Assembly (NCBI GenBank): GCA_027919835.1
Contig: JANVFP010000001.1
Coordinates: forward strand, 1,302,001 to 1,366,000
Source: Lentinula raphanica
Taxonomy: Eukaryota; Basidiomycota; Agaricomycetes; Agaricales; Omphalotaceae
Direction: 5' to 3'
Length of the DNA: 64,000 nt
The position numbers and the translations under genes were made by a program. Positions 45,025-55,119 of the stretch are shown here, piece by piece (position 1 is the stretch's first letter; each line of letters opens with the position of its first letter). Under the pieces are notes generated by a model. It was not told where the DNA came from, made no database searches, and saw only the letters and a program-made list of their open reading frames with translations.

Positions 45025-45411
45025 GATATTGCCGGTTGTTCGAAGAGATTGGAGAGGGTTGATGGAAAGTGTTTGATGTATGTATTATGTAGGTGAATCT
45101 AGTATGATTGATTGAATACTCTCCGAGAGTTCGTCACTGTGAGTCTGTCAGTGTGAGGTGAGATTCTAGTGTTTGAATGCTGGTTGCTGAGAAAGTATTC
45201 ATAGACGTCCAGCAGAGCTGGGCAGACGTTGAGCTTCGGGCCCCGACTGGCATGAGTGCACACTGCCTTCAGAATCATTGCGGCAACTTCCAGTGCTCCC
45301 TGTTTATTTATGTTCTATTGTGACGACCATAAATACCTCAACTTCCGACTTTGATCAGAACTCTCAGCTGGCCTCTTCTGGTTTCCCCCTCACAACTCAC
45401 CACACCATCAC
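45025..45411. other. S3-S4 spacer
   Basis: About 390 bp, no gene seen. The sequence after the S3 tail (CTGTGAGTCTGTCAGTGTGAGG, near 45140) resembles sequence around 42835, suggesting duplicated flanks. Confidence 0.4.
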
Positions 45412-45432
45412 TAAGCCGCTGGTCGTCTTAGT
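45412..45432 (+). promoter_or_regulatory. Shared promoter box of the S family (S4 copy)
   Basis: TAAGCCGCTGGTCGTCTTAG, ending about 65 bp before the S4 ATG. One C-to-T change relative to S2. Confidence 0.7.
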
Positions 45433-45496
45433 GAACCTGTACATCGGATTCACACAATCCTTCTAACAACAGAAGAAAACACCAGTACAGTCGACA

Positions 45497-46463
45497 ATGG
45501 TTCATTTTGCCTCTGTAGTCATCCTTGTCGCTCTTGGAGCTCTTCCGAATACTGTCGCTGCTCCCATGGGTCGCGAAATTGTCGCGGGTGTTCCTCAGGA
45601 TCATAGTAACGCGCTCCTTACTACTGCCAGCACCAGAGAAAATCCGCACAATGGCGAAGTTCACACTGTGGTGAGTTTCATTTGTGCTTTGTTCTATGTT
45701 GGTAGATGAAGGCTTTGCGGCGCTTCATCCCTCTATCATCTTGACTCATCTTGATCAATTACTGAAAATCGTTTCCCTCTTCGTACAGAAATTATCCCAA
45801 CTCAGTCGTCGACAGAAGCCACACGAGGGGAAGTCAAGTACTAAGAGGACGCGTTTTCTGAAAATGTCCGAGTATTCTCAGGAGCAACGGGACATGTTTT
45901 GGAATATCCGGAGAAGTATAACAAGATGGGATGAGGACGCAGACCGGGCCCGCGACTGGCAGGAATTCTACAGGCACTCGGAGAGTGGTGCGCTATTCCA
46001 TGAAGCCGCTAGCCAGTACACCCGCGATGAGAAGGACTTGCTGTGGCATTTTGCTCATGTCAACTGGAAGAGTCGCCGCCGCTCCCGAGGAGCTCCCGAA
46101 AGTCCTACTGAGCAACATTCTGCCTCCCCGCACGATATATTCCAGAACATCAAGAATACAATCACTCTGAAGCAGTGGATACTAGATATCTGCCAATCCT
46201 CTAGCTGGGATGATTTCGTGTCACAGACGAATAGTGGGAAGACTTTTGCGCGCCTTAGAGCCTATTACCAATTGCCGGACTCAGACTCGGAGGAGTTTGT
46301 GAAGAAGTTGGATGACCTAGGACGTCAGGATTACGAAGCCACTAGGAGACAAAGTCCAAAGGAGGGCGAACTCGACAGCAGCTGGAAGAGTCATGCTTTG
46401 TTCCAGCACGTCTATCCCGAAGACGTTGACGCTGAAGATGGGACCCCTCCCGGTCTGGCTTGA
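45497..46463 (+). CDS. S4: putative secreted protein with two W-x2-F/SGK modules
   Basis: Exons 45497-45670 and 45789-46463 (282 aa), with a 118-nt phase-0 intron. The signal peptide is MVHFASVVILVALGALPNTVAAP. The mature part is almost entirely two repeats of the module: FWNIRRSITRWDEDADRARD followed by WQEFYRHSESGALFHEA (about 95-130), and IFQNIKNTITLKQWILDI followed by WDDFVSQTNSGKTFARLRAYY (about 175-215). Then comes a conserved end piece (LDDLGRQDYEATRRQSPKEG and WKSHALFQH) seen also in S5 and in the relic at 31996. Charged, helix-prone and Cys-free. S4 is the best-preserved compact member and defines the module. Confidence 0.82.
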
Positions 46464-46815
46464 AGGTCGTACCTGTTGGTCCGATGGTCGATCCGAATCT
46501 ATAGGCCTTCGATCCCACTAGCGAAAACTCCCACTAAAGTGAGTAGTCCTCTGATTGGTATCCTCACGTCCAATGGTGATTCTGGTTCATCGTCGAGTCT
46601 GACATACTTGTTTAGTCCTTGAAAGATCCCCTGGCCCGCTCCTGTTCATGACGAGCATCACCCCTTTTACCATTGTCCCAAATTCCTCATCTACGGTCTA
46701 TGTTGCCATTGCTGGTTGTTAACCTTAACACTGCTGGTCTTGATTGTCTCGAAGTTGCTGAGTTCGGTGCTCCCCGTGCTACCCCTTTCGTTTCGTTCGG
46801 CACAGACATGGACTA
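46464..46815 (+). pseudogene. Decayed tail sequence after S4
   Basis: Downstream of the S4 stop the DNA still resembles the S3 tail: a CGATCCGAATCTATAGGCC-type DRRSV region near 46487, ATGGTGATTCTGGTTCATCG near 46574, and GGTGCTCCCCGTGCTACC ... TTCGGCACAGACATGGACTAG near 46768-46816, matching 44961-45024. The frames are broken by stops. It shows that an ancestral gene extended 350 bp further. Confidence 0.5.
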
Positions 46816-47149
46816 GGATATCATTGATCAATGGAAAGTGATCGATGTTTGTAGTATGTATGTAGGTGAATTGTGATTTCTTTCTCTGTGAGCCAGTCCA
46901 AGTCAGTGCACAACCAGGTGTTGAATACTGGTCGCCAGGCTTCGCCAGGTCGCCATTCATGGACCGACGGGACGCATATATCGATAATCGATGAGCGCTA
47001 GGCTAGAGCTTCGGGCCCCGGTTGGCACCTGTTGGCACTGGGCAGTGCAAGGCAGTGCTTATACTAGTAATTATTTGTTGTGATTTGGGTTTTGAACGTT
47101 CAACTGGCCTTCCCTGTACTTACTCCTCCACAAGCCTTCACACTGTCGT
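46816..47149. other. S4-S5 spacer
   Basis: 330 bp without a supported gene. The S5 promoter lies at its right end. Confidence 0.4.
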
Positions 47150-47171
47150 TAAGCCGCTGGTCGCCTTATCG
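47150..47171 (+). promoter_or_regulatory. Shared promoter box of the S family (S5 copy)
   Basis: TAAGCCGCTGGTCGCCTTAT, identical to the S2 copy over 20 bases, ending about 44 bp before the S5 ATG. Confidence 0.72.
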
Positions 47172-47214
47172 AACAACTAGTACTTCACACGATCCTACTA
47201 CCAAAAACATCACA

Positions 47215-47968
47215 ATGGTTCATTCTGCTTCTGTTACTGTAGTCATCCTTCTCGCTCTCGGAGCCGTTTCGACCACTGTAGCTGCTCCCATGCGTCGCAG
47301 TAACACCCTCCTTCAAATTACCAGCGAAATACCGGACGACGGCTTTCGCATTGTGGTAAGTTTCCTTTGAGCTTTACTTTTTCATTATGAGATGAAGGCT
47401 TTACGCCGATTCGTACGTCCATCCTGATAGATTATCGAGACTTATACGCCTTATCTTACAGAACTCTATCCAGCTCAGTCGTCGGCAGACTGGGCGGAAT
47501 CCCAAAAGTTATACTTTTGACCCTGATCTAGTACCTATATTTTGGGCAATCAAGGATCAGATACCAGAATGGGACAAAGACGCAGACAAAACCCACACCT
47601 GGAAAGATTTTCGCACAAAGACGAATAGTGGACACTCGTTCATCGAAGCCATCCAAATGCACAGGCCCTGCCAGGTTCGGTCAAAGTTGTTCAATTTTGG
47701 TTACAAAGTCTGGCGGTCTCGCCACTCCAGCCATCCCACTGTAACCACTCAAAGCGGAGATGCGGCTGCGCCTGCTACTGAACGACCTCCTTCTACTCCT
47801 GCTAAACAAATTCATCCGACTGCGCCGGCCTCTCCGGATGAGATATTCCATGCTACCAAGAATACTGTTACCCCCACAAAGTGGGACTCGGACGTTTGGC
47901 ATTCACTCAATTGGGATGAATTCCTGAAGACGAGTAGCGGGAAGATTTTTGCACGCATCAGAGACTAG
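47215..47968 (+). CDS. S5: putative secreted protein with two modules, ended by a premature stop
   Basis: Exons 47215-47355 and 47462-47968 (215 aa as read), with a 106-nt phase-0 intron. The signal peptide is MVHSASVTVVILLALGAVSTTVAAP. Module 1 is THTWKDFRTKTNSGHSF (about 91-107), preceded by FWAIKDQIPEWDKDADK as in S4. A Pro/Thr/Ala-rich linker separates it from module 2, LNWDEFLKTSSGKIFARIRD (about 195-214). The frame then meets TAG at 47966-47968, where S4 has a tyrosine codon, yet stays open for 49 more codons that match the S4 end. It is therefore a recently truncated copy unless the stop is read through. Confidence 0.75.
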
Positions 47969-48118
47969 TACGAGTCAGCGCAGTTTCGAAAGCAGTTGGA
48001 CGAGCTGGGACGTGAGGATTTCGCGTCCGTCAAGAAACAAATGCCAAAGGAGGGCCAGCTTGATGATTGGAAAAGTAACGCTTTGTTCCAACACATCCAG
48101 TGTCCTGATCTGGATTGA
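47969..48118 (+). pseudogene. Residual S5 C-terminus beyond the premature stop
   Basis: In frame with S5 after the TAG: FRKQLDELGREDFASVKK, QMPKEGQLDDWKSNALFQH, then TGA at 48116-48118. The S4 counterpart is coding, so this was part of the S5 protein until recently. Confidence 0.65.
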
Positions 48119-48490
48119 AGGTCATACATGCTGGTAGATCATCGTTCGGTCTTCGATTCCCGTCGACAAGAGCTTCTTTCCGACGAAATTCAGTGGTTCT
48201 CTGACTACTCTCCCTCCGACCCTGAGCAACTCTGGTTCTCGTTCAAGTCTGACGCTGCGATACCTTCAAGGACTCTCTTGGCCAGTCCGGGCCATGTCGA
48301 GCGATACCCATTTTGCCCCATTCCGAGTCCTTCATCCGTGCCTGTTGCGGCGAGTTGCGCATCACACATCTTCCCCGATGTCGGCACTGATACTACTGGT
48401 CTTGGCACTGTACTGTGGTACTGAGTCTGGTGCTCCCGTCGCTCTCGTCGTGTTATCCCTTTTGTTCCCGTTGGTGCAGACTTGAAGTAG
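48119..48490 (+). pseudogene. Decayed tail sequence after S5
   Basis: Again tail-like: DHRSVFDSR near 48135, VGTDTTGLGT near 48380 and a GTGCTCCCGTCGCTCTCG ... GGTGCAGACTTGAAGTAG stretch near 48430-48489, comparable with the S3 and S4 tails. Frames are not shared with S5. Confidence 0.5.
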
Positions 48491-48948
48491 GGTTTGGGTT
48501 GTTCAAAGAGAAAGAGATCGAGGAGGAATGATGAGAATTATTCGATGTATGTATAGTATGTAGGTAAATTGGTCGTTGATGAAAGTTTCTCTCTTGTCTC
48601 TGAGGATTGGTCAGTCCTAGGCGAGGTTTTATAAGCCTGGTTGCCAGCTGTTGAGAGAGCATTCGTGTTGAATGCGTGCAAATCTGTTACATACTTAAAA
48701 TGTTGTCGGGCCGCTGTGCCTCTCAATGATGTCGATGAAGTTCAAATAAGGATCAACTTGCACTCAGTTGAAGTGGCCAACCGGTGGCAAAATACACTGA
48801 TTAATGAAATGCTACAGAGTCTATGATACACGAATGCAGATAGTGATGAATGTGAGAATGAGTGTGGTACCATATAGAAAGCATACGATTCATTAGGGCA
48901 TATCATCAATGCTCATAGCGAAGACAATCAAGGGACTGTGCCCCAAGC
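48491..48948. other. Spacer, no gene seen
   Basis: 460 bp between the S5 tail and the stop of the next minus-strand gene. Short open frames only. Confidence 0.4.
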
Positions 48949-50371
48949 CTACAATTTCCTCTTGGTCCTCCTTCCAGCGATAGGACGATCACTCTCCTCC
49001 TTACCATCTCCAGGATCGACATTCTCATCTTCCTCTCTGGATCGTTTCATACCCTTCCCTATACCCATCGCCTTTCCAAACAACGCCTTCATCGCTTTAC
49101 CACCAGGGCTGCTCTTGCCTTCGTTCACGTTCTTCAGACTCACACGAGAGCTGAGACTCGTGGTGGAATCAGTCGCGGCACCCAGCGCGCGCTCGAATCT
49201 CCGGAACGCAGAAGGAGGGGACATGGACGACCGACTTGAAGGTAGTGTCGAAGAAGAATTTGGCGAACGTGAACCGTAGAGTTTGAGTTTGACTGCTTTT
49301 GTCAGGCTGATGACTCGCCGGGGGTGTTGAGAGCGGTCGGAGTTGAGGGAATGGGCACTATCCGTAAGAGAGACGACGCCTTCGACGGTGTGCTCAACTG
49401 AGCTTGCCTGAGCCAGACTTTCGTTTGATTCAGTGCCTTGCTCTTGCGTTACTGGTGGCTCTACTTCCGTAGTAACCGAATCGTCGTTTTGGAGACTCTC
49501 GGAAGATGAATACGTATCTTGAAGGTCGCTTGAAGTTTCTTGGTCAATCTCGTCTCCGTTCTCCTCCTCCTCCTCTGTTTCAACGTTTTCCGTGAACGAG
49601 CTCTCGGAAGGGCTTCGAGGACACAACGACGGTAGCGGTTCGTTCAATACCATTCGTCGAGGTTCGACAGATCGCCCTCCTGAAAATTGGAAAGGACGAT
49701 AGCTCAACTCGGCGGCAGGAGAATTCAATGGAGAGTCCGCGGAGTCATCAGAATCGTCGTCGTATCGGCATCCAGGAGGATTTGAATTCCTTGACCAAAG
49801 CGGAGCCGGAGCTCGCCTCGCAGGAGGGGTATCCAAAATCCTCTTGACCTCTTCTGCTGATAGAACAGGAGCAGAGACGGGTCTGGTTTTAACGGTTTCT
49901 GGCTTGGGTGTTTCCGGAGGGTCGTACGGCGGAGGCGTTTTTCCAACCTCGAGGAGAATATCCTCTTCAGATATAGGTCCAACGGAAACGAATCTAACCA
50001 GTGGCCTCGGACGACGAGCATCCAAAGCCAGGTTGACATCGTGATGGGTGATAGTTACCGACGTTTGAGTGTTATATGATGAGCGGCCGAACGCAGTGGC
50101 TTCGAATCCGGAATACTCTTCATCAGGCTTTGGTCTAATGACAATGTCAGGATTTGTGTTGTAAGATGTCATGATGAAGAGCATACCCAGTGACCTTGAT
50201 ACGAAGTCTCGAAGCGTTCTCAGCACGAACTCGGGTGCCAGATTCACCAGCAGTCCTAAAAACCATAGTGGTCTCGAGCACTGACCGATTGCGGCGACGA
50301 TTGGCTCTGACATAAGGCAAGGCATCTTGGACATCAACGTCGAAAGCTTGATTTTCACCAAACGCAGGCAT
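48949..50371 (-). CDS. Acidic/serine-rich protein with basic C-terminus, probable nuclear, two exons
   Basis: Exon 1 (50371-50187) and exon 2 (50134-48949) are joined by a 52-nt intron with donor gtatgc and acceptor cattag, giving 456 aa. This replaces a longer unspliced reading. The N-terminal part (MPAFGENQAFDVDVQD, RVRAENASRLRIKVTGPKPDEEYSGFEATAFGRSS) may be a small folded domain. The middle is Pro/Ser/Glu-rich with EEEEENGDEID and a long acidic run. The C-terminus has KAVKLKLYGSRSP and two basic clusters (KGMKRSREED and AGRRTKRKL) that resemble bipartite nuclear signals. I recognise no known domain. It faces the aldo-keto reductase across 630 bp. Confidence 0.68.
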
Positions 50372-50998
50372 TGTGAAGATATTGAGGTAGGATGAGTAGA
50401 GGAGGTCGTGAGCTGTAGATGAACGAGGAAAGGCTGACTAGCAGCAAAATTTGAAAGAGCGTGAAGGGAAGTAAAGTTGGGACTGTTGACAATGGATACG
50501 AGGGTGGCTTTATAGGTTCGACGAGAGGTCCCACGTGGGATATGTGGATGCGGAAAACCCTGCTGGGTACGCGAAGCTATTGTTCGACACATTGAGCGGT
50601 CCAAACGGTCTAAGGGCCATGTTTGACCATTGTTTGAAGACCATATACGTCTTGAGAGCCTTGACCTGGATGTTCAGTAGTATTTCTTGTCTGTTTTATG
50701 CAAGAACACCGGACTGTATCTGGGACAGACGAAATACGAGGAGGCATATGAGAACTCAGAAAGGAACTTGAAGCGCTGACAGTGAGGCGGCGACGTCGGT
50801 AAACTCCCACGCACCTTTATTCCAGTCCTTCACGAACGATTTTCAGAACTACTCGCATGCACAGCACGGGCTGAAACTTTTGAGTATCAGCACTCGATGC
50901 CAGAGGGTACAACTGTGCGACGTCCATGGAAACTCATCGAAATCTCGCCACCAACTGACGTAAGAAATTCTCATCTTTCTCTCTCACATACTCACACC
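50372..50998. other. Divergent promoter region
   Basis: 630 bp between the minus-strand Ser-rich gene and the plus-strand aldo-keto reductase. Contains CTCACATACTCACACC just before the AKR ATG. No gene seen. Confidence 0.5.
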
Positions 50999-52375
50999 AT
51001 GCCTTTGTCTCTCAGAAAGATTGGAAATGCCCAAGTTCACCCTATTGGGTTTGGTGCTATGGGTATCAGTGCCTTCTATGGCAAGGTAGAGTCTGACGAG
51101 GAACGATTCAAGGTAATCCGGGTCTATGCAATGGTGATAACGTTGAATGTTGAACGTTCACAGGTTCTAGACGCTGTATATGAGAGTGGCTACCGACACA
51201 TCGATACTGCTCATATCTATGCAGACTCTGAAGAGCTTCTTGGAAAATGGCGCGTTAGATTATTCATAGATCAGATTTGACCTTCGAATTGATTGACCGA
51301 CAGGTTCAAGAAAACCGGGAAGCGCAATGAGATATTCCTCGCGACCAAGTGTGGGATCAGCCCCGAAGGTCCTCGCGGAGATCCTGAGTTCATCAAACAG
51401 CAAATCGCCACATCTCTCGCACGTCTAGGCGTTGACTATGTTGATCTGTACTATCAGCACAGGTACATGAGTTTCATTCTCTCGGTTGATCAAGCTCAAA
51501 TCGCTTTTACGTAGGCCCGATCCTAAAGTGCCAATCGAAATCACAGTCGGTGCCATGGCTGAGCTTGTTAAGTGAGCAAAATCTATTCAGTGATCTCACA
51601 GCTGCTTACTGAATACTATGTAGAGAAGGGAAGGTAAAATACCTAGGCTTGTCTGAATGTACAGCAGAAGATCTTCGTCGTGCACACTCTGTGCATCCAA
51701 TCTCCGCACTTCAAATCGAATATTCGCCTTTCGTACTGGACATCGAATCGGACACGACTAACATACTCAAGACCGCACGCGAGCTCGGCGTTACCATTGT
51801 AGCCTATTCTCCTCTTGCCAGAGGTCTTCTCACTGGCCAATATGTATGTCTCTGTTATTGTCTCGTTCAAAACCAAACAGGTGCTAGAGCTCACGCGATT
51901 CGTCAGAAATCACCCGACGATTTTGAAGAAGGAGATTTCCGGCGAGCCGTTCCCAAGTGCGTCAAATGACTCAACATGTCATGCTGAACTCATTTCCTTG
52001 AATCTCGCAGATACCAGGCAGAGAACTTCCCCAAGATTCTTGACGTAGTCAAGAAGATTGAGAACGTAGGCAAGAAGCACAATGCAACTGCAGGCCAAGT
52101 AGCCCTTGCCTGGATCCTTGCTCAAGGTGATGACTTTGTTGTCATTCCGGGTACCAAGAAAATCAAGGTATGAAGAACTTATAATCATGACTGATCGTTT
52201 TCTCACCGGCCCTCAGTATGTCAAAGAAAACATGGCAGCCGCCGATGTAGAGCTTAGTGCAGACGAGATCGATGCAGTCAGGAAGATCGCGGAAGCGAGC
52301 GATATTCCAGGCAATCGATATCCGGACAGGGTAATGCAAACCGTGCTCGTGAAGACGCCTCCGCTTCCCAAGTAA
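50999..52375 (+). CDS. Aldo-keto reductase
   Basis: Eight exons: 50999-51112, 51164-51249, 51304-51462, 51515-51571, 51624-51843, 51907-51956, 52011-52167 and 52217-52375 (333 aa). The (beta/alpha)8 catalytic tetrad is visible: Asp and Tyr in [16 protein letters not shown] (about 50-65), Lys in EIFLATKCG (about 80) and His in DLYYQHR (about 118). Later blocks are [25 protein letters not shown] and the NADP(H)-binding IPGTKK. It reduces aldehydes or ketones with NADPH; the substrate is unknown. Intron 2 must begin with GC (donor gcgcgt at 51250) to keep the conserved KWFKK, a non-canonical GC-AG intron. Intron 5 (51844-51906) is 63 nt and in frame; removing it restores the family consensus. 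Confidence 0.88.
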
Positions 52376-52839
52376 ACGAGTACGAACCTCGAAGAGTCAT
52401 CCGACTCGAAGGTCGAATTAAAGGAAGATGTACTACTATCCTTATGCCAGGAAGGTTTGTAACACTGTATCATCATCGGAATTTTACATAGAAAATCGTC
52501 AACCTCGCTCATGGTTCTTATGCTGCGTGTTGTGTCCGTGCACATAAACATTGGACAACCTCACGCCCGGTTAGTCTAACAGTGTCGATCTCATGATGCA
52601 GATCTACTGATCACTGTCATGAGTTCGTTGCTATATGATGTATCCATGATAGCTTTAGACGGTCTGCCTTTCCCCGTACTACTCACGTTCGACTCAATAA
52701 GTGTACTGCTGACTCACCTTTCCGTGGATGAGTCTTTTCAGATGACGAGCTTGTGAATAATCACACATCCAAGTTCGTGGGTGTCTATTCAAGACTCACC
52801 TTCCGTCTTTTTTCCACCCCAACAGCTCCTTCAGATACT
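52376..52839. other. Intergenic spacer
   Basis: 460 bp between two plus-strand genes. It holds the AKR 3' UTR and the esterase promoter. No gene seen. Confidence 0.5.
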
Positions 52840-53890
52840 ATGGATAAGATCGCAGAACTCAAAGAAACACAAATTGACAAGATCATCTACCCAAGTGCGT
52901 TTCGCCATTGTCACAGCTCGTTCGAGTCGACTCATATTCTCTCCAATCTTGCAGCGGTCGGATTTTTTGTCCCAATATTGGAAGAGAAGAGGTCGTTGAT
53001 TCTGTCAACTCCCAAAAGGACTTTCAAGTACGGAGCCACAGACAGACATAAGGTATGTACCTTGATAACGTCTTCTGTCTGATGTGATCAGCTCATGAGA
53101 TGACAAGTTGGACATATACTATCCTTCAGCTCCTGCAAGTGGTGGGAAAACACCAATATTGTTCTTCGTATATGGAGGTGGTTACACCACGGGCTCCAGA
53201 AACCTTCCAGCACCCGCAGACCTGGCTTATGCTAACCTCGGCACATATTTCTCTCGACAAGGTTTCATCACTATCATCCCTGACTATCGATTAAGTCCCG
53301 AAGTCACATTTCCTGCGCCTGCAGAGGACGTTCGTGATGCGGTGGTTTGGATCTCCGAACACACTGAAGCCCTCGTACATGAAAATGTCACCGATATCGA
53401 TACCGACTCTATGTTCATCATTGGCCATTCAGCAGGAGCAGTGAATGTAGCGACGATGGTACTGCTTTCCCTCCTGCCGGACGAATTACAATCGAAGTTC
53501 AACGGTACCATTCTGATCTCTGGTCCGTACACTTGCGATATGGAAGCAGTAGTAGGACCTACGTTCAACCCGGAGGTTGCGATGCAATTTTTTGGTAGCC
53601 TGGAGAAAGCGAAAGAGAACACACCGCTGTCTTTGCTCGATCGTTTCCCGAAGGATCGTATTCCCTCTTTGGAACGAATTTTATTGGTAGGGTCTGAGAG
53701 AGATCCAGAACCGTTCATTCGAGTGGGGGGTCTATTTCGAGATGCGTTGTCGAGCATGATTGGAAAGCAAGTTCCTTGGGTGACGGGTGCTGGACATAAT
53801 CATATCAGTATTACATATGCTCTCATGTCTGGACAGGGTGAAGAATGGGCTGAAGAAGTGCTGAAGTGGATGACAGAGAGATTAGCTTGA
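52840..53890 (+). CDS. Alpha/beta-hydrolase, HSL-type esterase/lipase
   Basis: Exons 52840-52894, 52955-53052 and 53108-53890 (311 aa). The oxyanion-hole segment FFVYGGGYTTGSR (about 62-74) is a variant of the HGGG motif with Tyr in place of His. The nucleophile lies in IIGHSAGAVN (GxSxG, about 149-158). The acid is probably the Asp in VGSERDPEPF (about 250) and the histidine in GAGHNHIS (about 280). It lacks a signal peptide (MDKIAELKETQIDK), so a cytosolic carboxylesterase is likely; substrate unknown. The segment KRTFKYGATDRHK-LDIYYP spans exon 2/3 and is typical of fungal members. A second ATG upstream is out of frame. Confidence 0.88.
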
Positions 53891-54385
53891 CCTGATCGTC
53901 TCTCATCGGAGTTTGACTGAATGAGAAGTTGGAAGGGATGGAATACTGTTCCGAAATGTATATTAAAGATGTCCTGAAACGACTTTGAGTATGGGTTTGT
54001 GATTTTTGTTCAGATAATCATACTACTGTTTAAGTAGTATTATCTTCGTGCTTTGACTCCTTTCAGTAAGTTGCTATCAAGATTGCTTCATTCACTCAAA
54101 TGTATCGCAATGTAGTCAATGAAAGTTTGTAAAACACGGGCGGACTAGCTATCGAAGAACAAGAACTAAGTATTGACTCAAAGGTCGAATGTAGAAAAAG
54201 TCACCACTACTAGGTAACTTGAGTGGGTTTGATAGGAAGGACAAAGCATGTAGAGAAAAGGATATAAAAGGTAAAGAAGTTTCTATATAGGGAAGTTAAG
54301 AGCCGCTCCATTTGAGTTTCGTGTATACAGCGGGCGCCTACATACTTCACCTAGTTAAGCAATGGTCTTCTAACCAAATTTGCCT
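53891..54385. other. Convergent intergenic region
   Basis: 495 AT-rich bases between the esterase stop and the lectin-like stop; poly(A) regions of both. No gene seen. Confidence 0.5.
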
Positions 54386-55119
54386 TCAAGATGTCAAGGA
54401 AGCCACACTCCAGCCACTACCGGTATTGACCGCCTCGCTAATGGTATCAGGGCTGCCTGCACTGACAAATCCTACTCGCAAAGTGGGAGGAGAAGTAGCA
54501 GAACTCGCCATAGCATAGAGCATCTGACTATCAGCGACACCGACAAATCCCTTGCTTGTCACACAGGTGGAGCAATCTGCGCCTCCTTGAATACCGATCC
54601 CAGTTTCCCAATAGTATTCGCTCAGAATATTTTCCTTGGAAAAGAAGAATGTGTGGACCTATAAGGCAGTTAGCTCGACAATTCCTGCTTATAACTACCA
54701 GCAAATATTCAAAACAAGTGTAAGTACCTGGAGGAAGGTGTCACCATCTGCCACCAGCGAGACTGCCACAGGGGAATTGGATCTGACTTCCGAGGATGGG
54801 GCCAAAACGAGGGATGCCTCGTATTGTCCAATGGTAAAGGCATTAGAGATGACAACCTCGATGATCGACCCATTGTTTCGATCTTGATAGTAAAGGCGTG
54901 TATCACCGTTGGGGAGCTGGACGGAGCCCATATTGGTGCCAGAGATTGGGACTATGGCATTCGCAGTCAGGTTTGTGGCGAAAACCTTTAGCAGATGTGT
55001 TAGATAGAACGGCAGAATCTATGATATAGTAGTAATCAATGATAAGTCTGTACAACTAAAGGTCAAACGATGGCTCGAGACAGTACCAAGAGGACTGGGA
55101 GCTTTGAGATAGCGAGCAT
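54386..55119 (-). CDS. Small secreted beta-propeller, lectin-like (fucose-lectin type)
   Basis: Exons 55119-55087, 54985-54728 and 54658-54386, with introns of 101 and 69 nt (187 aa). The short first exon (MLAISKLPVLL) begins a signal peptide completed by VFATNLTANA. Blade-like segments follow: GDTRLYYQDRNNGSIIEV near residue 39, TFFFSKENILSEYYWETG near 100, and LYAMASSATSPPTLRVGFVS near 150. The phrase RLYYQD...G-x-I-x-E is the signature of fungal fucose-specific lectin blades, though a full lectin has six and about 310 residues. This protein would hold three or so, so it may be a half-size relative that oligomerises, or a truncated copy. Sugar binding is inference. Confidence 0.6.

Noticed and set aside
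22436..48490. Possibility that S1-S5 form a killer-toxin or defence operon
   Set aside because: No toxin motif, no partner immunity gene and dispersed on both strands; kept as an unknown secreted family.
50135..50604. N-terminal extension of the Ser-rich gene to a start at 50604
   Set aside because: The reading crosses a good 52-nt intron and begins with a non-ATG codon; the spliced model from 50371 is better.
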